From contig NZ_QUMQ01000001.1 in assembly GCF_003387075.1 (NCBI RefSeq), positions 2,542,001 to 2,606,000 on the forward strand: 64,000 nucleotides of DNA. The letters are read 5' to 3'. Shown piece by piece: positions 61,730 through 64,000 of the stretch. The stretch's first letter is position 1. Every line of letters starts with the position of its first letter. The position numbers and the translations under genes are program-made. This DNA is from Asanoa ferruginea. GTDB taxonomy: Bacteria > Actinomycetota > Actinomycetes > Mycobacteriales > Micromonosporaceae. The notes under the pieces are model-generated. The model ran no database searches and was not told the origin of the DNA. It saw only the letters and a list, made by a program, of their open reading frames with translations.

Positions 61730-63799
61730 ATGAGCAACCCCAGCGCGTCCCATGTCCGGCCCTCTTTCGCGGGCCGGACCTGGCGCAGCTTCGGCCGCTG
61801 GCGCCGCAGCCGCCCATTCTGGGGCGGGCTGCTGCTACTCCTCAGCGGCATCGAGATCTTCCTCTCCACCCAGTTGAGCCTCGGCGGGCTGAGCTTCCAA
61901 CTCGGCCCGACCGGCTTCCTGTCCTGGCTGATCCCCACCATCCTGGCGGCTTGCGGCCTGCTCGCCTGGTCCACGCCGCAGCAACGCATGTTCTACGCCG
62001 TCGTGGGCGCGGTCACCGCGGTGTTCTCGCTCATCGGCGTCAACCTGGGCGGCTTCTTCCTGGGCCTGGTCCTCGGCATCGTGGGTGCCGGGTTGGTCTT
62101 CGGTTGGACTCCCCTCGCGACGCCGCCGGTTGCAACGACGCCGGCCGGGGGTCCGCTGATCCCAGCGCAGCCTGGGCCGGTCGACGCGGAGCCGGCGGTT
62201 GACGAGACGGCCGGGCAGCCGGTGACTTCGGACAGCCTGATTCCCGGGCTGTCCGATCCGGACGCGCCGGAGCGGCCGTCGGAGAGGGTCGGGTCGGTGC
62301 CCGACGAGCGCTCCCTGCCCGATGGACCCGGGCGCTCGGGCGACGCCGCCGGGTCGTTCCCTGACGGGTCCGGCGACGCGGTCGCGTCGGCGCCCGACGG
62401 GCCCGAGCGGTCGAGCGGCGAGGTTCGCTGGTTCCCTGACGCTGGCGCGCAGCCAGCAGAGCCGATCGGGTCGGCACCCGCCGGGTCTGGTCGGTCGGAC
62501 GGCGAGGTTGGGTCGTTCGCTGACGGGTCCGGGCACTCCGGAGGCTCCGTTGGGTCTACCTCTGACGGATCCGGGCGGTCGTCCGACACGGTTGGGTCGA
62601 CGCCTGACGCATCCGGGCAGTCGGATGGTGAGGTCCGGTGGTTCCCCGACGGTGCCGGTGGATCAACGGACCCGACTGGGTGGGTCCCTGGCGAGCCCGC
62701 GCGGTCAACGGAGCCGGCCGGGCTGGCGTCCGACTTACCTGGGCGGTCCAGCGAGTCGGCTGGGCTGGTGTCCCACGGACCCGGGCGGTCCGCGGACGGG
62801 CACGGGGCGGAGGCCGGCGTGCCGGCGCAGTCCGGCGGGGACCCCGGATCGGCCAAGGATGCGCCCGCCGAGGATCCGCAGGTGTTGCCGCGGCGGGAGA
62901 GTCCGCGGTTCTACACGGTGATCGGTTTCCTGATCGTGCTCGGGATGACCGCGGTTTTCGGTCTTCGCACGAGCACACCGGCCTACGCCGCGCCGTGTCC
63001 GAAGGCGCCGCCCGTCACGGCGTCGAAGCCGGCGGGGGAGAAGCCGGCCGTTCCCGTCGTTCCGCCGGCCGCGACGCCGACGCCCACGCCGGACGCCGGT
63101 GGGTCGGAAGGGGACGACCCCGGGATCATCGGCCGGATCGTCGACGGCATCACCGGGCTCTTCGATGGCGACTCGGCGAAGGACACGGCGACGAAGGAGG
63201 GTGCGGCCGACCCGACGCCCGCACCTGCCACCATCGCGAAGCCGGCGCCGTCGAAGAACAGCACAGCGACGACGAAGCCGAAGCCCAAGCCGGGCTGCGC
63301 GCGTTCGTCGGGCTCAGCGCCGTCGGACGAGGAGCAGCCGACGCTGGCTCTGCTCGGCGACGAGGGCCTGCCGGACGTCAACCGCAGCCCGTCGGTGCTG
63401 ACCGGGTCGAAGCTGACCATGTGGGACCTGACCATCGCCGGTATCGCCACGCTGCACACCTCGAGCGGCGACATCCAGGCGTTGAAGTTCACGATGAGCC
63501 GGTCGCGGGTTGACGACTTCGCCCTGCGGGTGCCCCAGGGCGAAGGCCGGCCGCTGCTCATCAAGAGCGACCCGCTGGTGGTGAGAGGGGACGTCGCGTT
63601 CTACGCGACGCGCTTTGTCGGCCGGTTTCTCGGCGTCAAGCTCACCCTGACCCCCGAGTCGCCGATACCTCCGGACGGGATTCCGCTGACCGTGCCGAAG
63701 ATCGAGTTCACCGATCCGAACATCCAGCTCGCCTACGTAGCGTGCGACACCCTCGAGGCGCCCACGCTCGACGAGTCCTTCCCCCCGGCATCCACGTAG
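61730..63799 (+). CDS. DUF6114-type membrane protein with large low-complexity insert
   Basis: 689 residues. The first 135 residues contain the DUF6114 core: a basic start, then four helices (FWGGLLLLLSGIEIFLST, LSWLIPTILAACGLLAW, MFYAVVGAVTAVFSLIGVN, GFFLGLVLGIVGAGLVFGW). Residues about 145-390 are a Ser/Gly/Asp/Pro-rich repeat region. A further helix (about 393-415) ends in STPAYA, like a signal peptide. A Thr/Pro/Lys linker and a C-terminal beta-rich domain of about 150 residues follow. The last part resembles DUF6230-like material (LTMWDLTIAGIATLHTSSGDI). This looks like DUF6114 fused to a second exported unit. Confidence 0.8.
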   Translation: MSNPSASHVRPSFAGRTWRSFGRWRRSRPFWGGLLLLLSGIEIFLSTQLSLGGLSFQLGPTGFLSWLIPTILAACGLLAWSTPQQRMFYAVVGAVTAVFSLIGVNLGGFFLGLVLGIVGAGLVFGWTPLATPPVATTPAGGPLIPAQPGPVDAEPAVDETAGQPVTSDSLIPGLSDPDAPERPSERVGSVPDERSLPDGPGRSGDAAGSFPDGSGDAVASAPDGPERSSGEVRWFPDAGAQPAEPIGSAPAGSGRSDGEVGSFADGSGHSGGSVGSTSDGSGRSSDTVGSTPDASGQSDGEVRWFPDGAGGSTDPTGWVPGEPARSTEPAGLASDLPGRSSESAGLVSHGPGRSADGHGAEAGVPAQSGGDPGSAKDAPAEDPQVLPRRESPRFYTVIGFLIVLGMTAVFGLRTSTPAYAAPCPKAPPVTASKPAGEKPAVPVVPPAATPTPTPDAGGSEGDDPGIIGRIVDGITGLFDGDSAKDTATKEGAADPTPAPATIAKPAPSKNSTATTKPKPKPGCARSSGSAPSDEEQPTLALLGDEGLPDVNRSPSVLTGSKLTMWDLTIAGIATLHTSSGDIQALKFTMSRSRVDDFALRVPQGEGRPLLIKSDPLVVRGDVAFYATRFVGRFLGVKLTLTPESPIPPDGIPLTVPKIEFTDPNIQLAYVACDTLEAPTLDESFPPAST

Positions 63800-63810
63800 C
63801 CACGCCTGGC

Positions 63811-63837
63811 GGTGCCGGCCGTGCAAGCGGCCGGCAC
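63811..63837. terminator. Terminator between the DUF6114 and DUF885-type genes
   Basis: Perfect 11-bp stem GGTGCCGGCCG / CGGCCGGCACC with a 6-nt loop, between convergent genes. Confidence 0.82.
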
Positions 63838-63852
63838 CAGCCGATGGCAAAC

Positions 63853-64000
63853 CTAGAGGCGGGCCAGAGCTGCCTTCAGCGGGTCGAGGCCGATGGAGCC
63901 CAGGTCGAGCGCCTGGCGGTGGAACTCCTTGAGGTTGAAGTCGGCGCCCTTGCGGGCCCGGGCGTCGTCGCGGGCCTGTAGCCAGATGCGCTCGCCGACC
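63853..64000 (-). CDS. DUF885-type protein, C-terminal end only
   Basis: The last 48 residues are visible: GERIWLQARDDARARKG, then DFNLKEFHRQALDLGSIGLD and PLKAALARL before a TAG. This is the characteristic C-terminus of DUF885 proteins, zinc-metalloprotease-like enzymes. The body and active site lie beyond the window. Confidence 0.7.
   Translation of the reverse strand, partial: VGERIWLQARDDARARKGADFNLKEFHRQALDLGSIGLDPLKAALARL

Overview
The window is chromosomal DNA from a high-GC actinomycete. Most codons end in G or C, GTG starts are common, and several genes look leaderless. The dnaK operon ends in hspR and carries HAIR operators. Lineage-type families such as DUF3151, DUF6458, DUF6230/DUF6114, SigE-family sigma factors and NHL-thioredoxin proteins point to the Micromonosporaceae or close relatives; that placement is inference from gene content. 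I saw no rRNA, tRNA, CRISPR array, integrase or transposase. The window opens inside a phosphoribosyltransferase gene and closes inside a DUF885-type gene.

Layout. 1-6.6 kb: a phosphoribosyltransferase, an RlpA-like protein, a SpoIIE-type phosphatase, an acyl-CoA dehydrogenase and an NHL-thioredoxin protein. 7-9.3 kb: the 5-oxoprolinase operon pxpB-pxpC-pxpA. 9.4-11.6 kb: TrhA/hemolysin III, DUF6458, a SixA-type phosphatase and a proline-rich secreted protein. 12-15.6 kb: a 2-oxo acid dehydrogenase operon (E1 alpha, E1 beta, E2) closed by a strong terminator. 16-24 kb: a 1114-residue Gly/Pro/Gln-rich repeat protein, an unknown 405-residue protein and two coupled dynamin-like GTPases. 24.3-28.7 kb: dnaK-grpE-dnaJ-hspR; clpB follows at 33.2 kb with its own HAIR site, so HspR and two of its likely targets are neighbours. 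28.8-39.9 kb: an odd alpha/beta hydrolase, a KhtTU-like K+/H+ antiporter, a BNR lipoprotein, two related membrane proteins, an SDR, pyrE, an ArsR regulator and a class II aldolase.

39.9-40.9 kb is a gene-free kilobase packed with 33-bp tandem repeats and large nested inverted repeats. 41-46.3 kb is an envelope cluster: DedA, a membrane protein with an Ala/Glu repeat tail, an LPITG surface protein, and a SigE-family sigma factor coupled to an LCP protein with an anti-sigma-like N-terminus. 46.5-58 kb is core metabolism mixed with conserved unknowns: a holin-like protein, fbaA, a SEC-C protein, a LOG-family protein, DUF3151, a proline-rich MinD-like ATPase, a degenerate diacylglycerol-kinase homologue, purA, purD and a lipoprotein. 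58-64 kb holds a Nei-type glycosylase, a GNAT acetyltransferase, a flippase, and a DUF6230/DUF6114 pair.

The most notable non-coding signals are: a shared palindrome, GTTAC-N6-GTAAC, before both the acyl-CoA dehydrogenase and the DUF6230/DUF6114 pair; the inverted-repeat element at 40.65-40.79 kb; a short tandem duplication across the flippase/GNAT junction; and candidate leaderless promoters. No single locus is a clear new defence or biosynthetic system. The best candidates for undescribed biology are the GTTAC regulon with DUF6230/6114, the sigma-LCP surface cluster, the GTPase pair with its unknown neighbour, and two enzymes that kept their fold but lost catalytic motifs.
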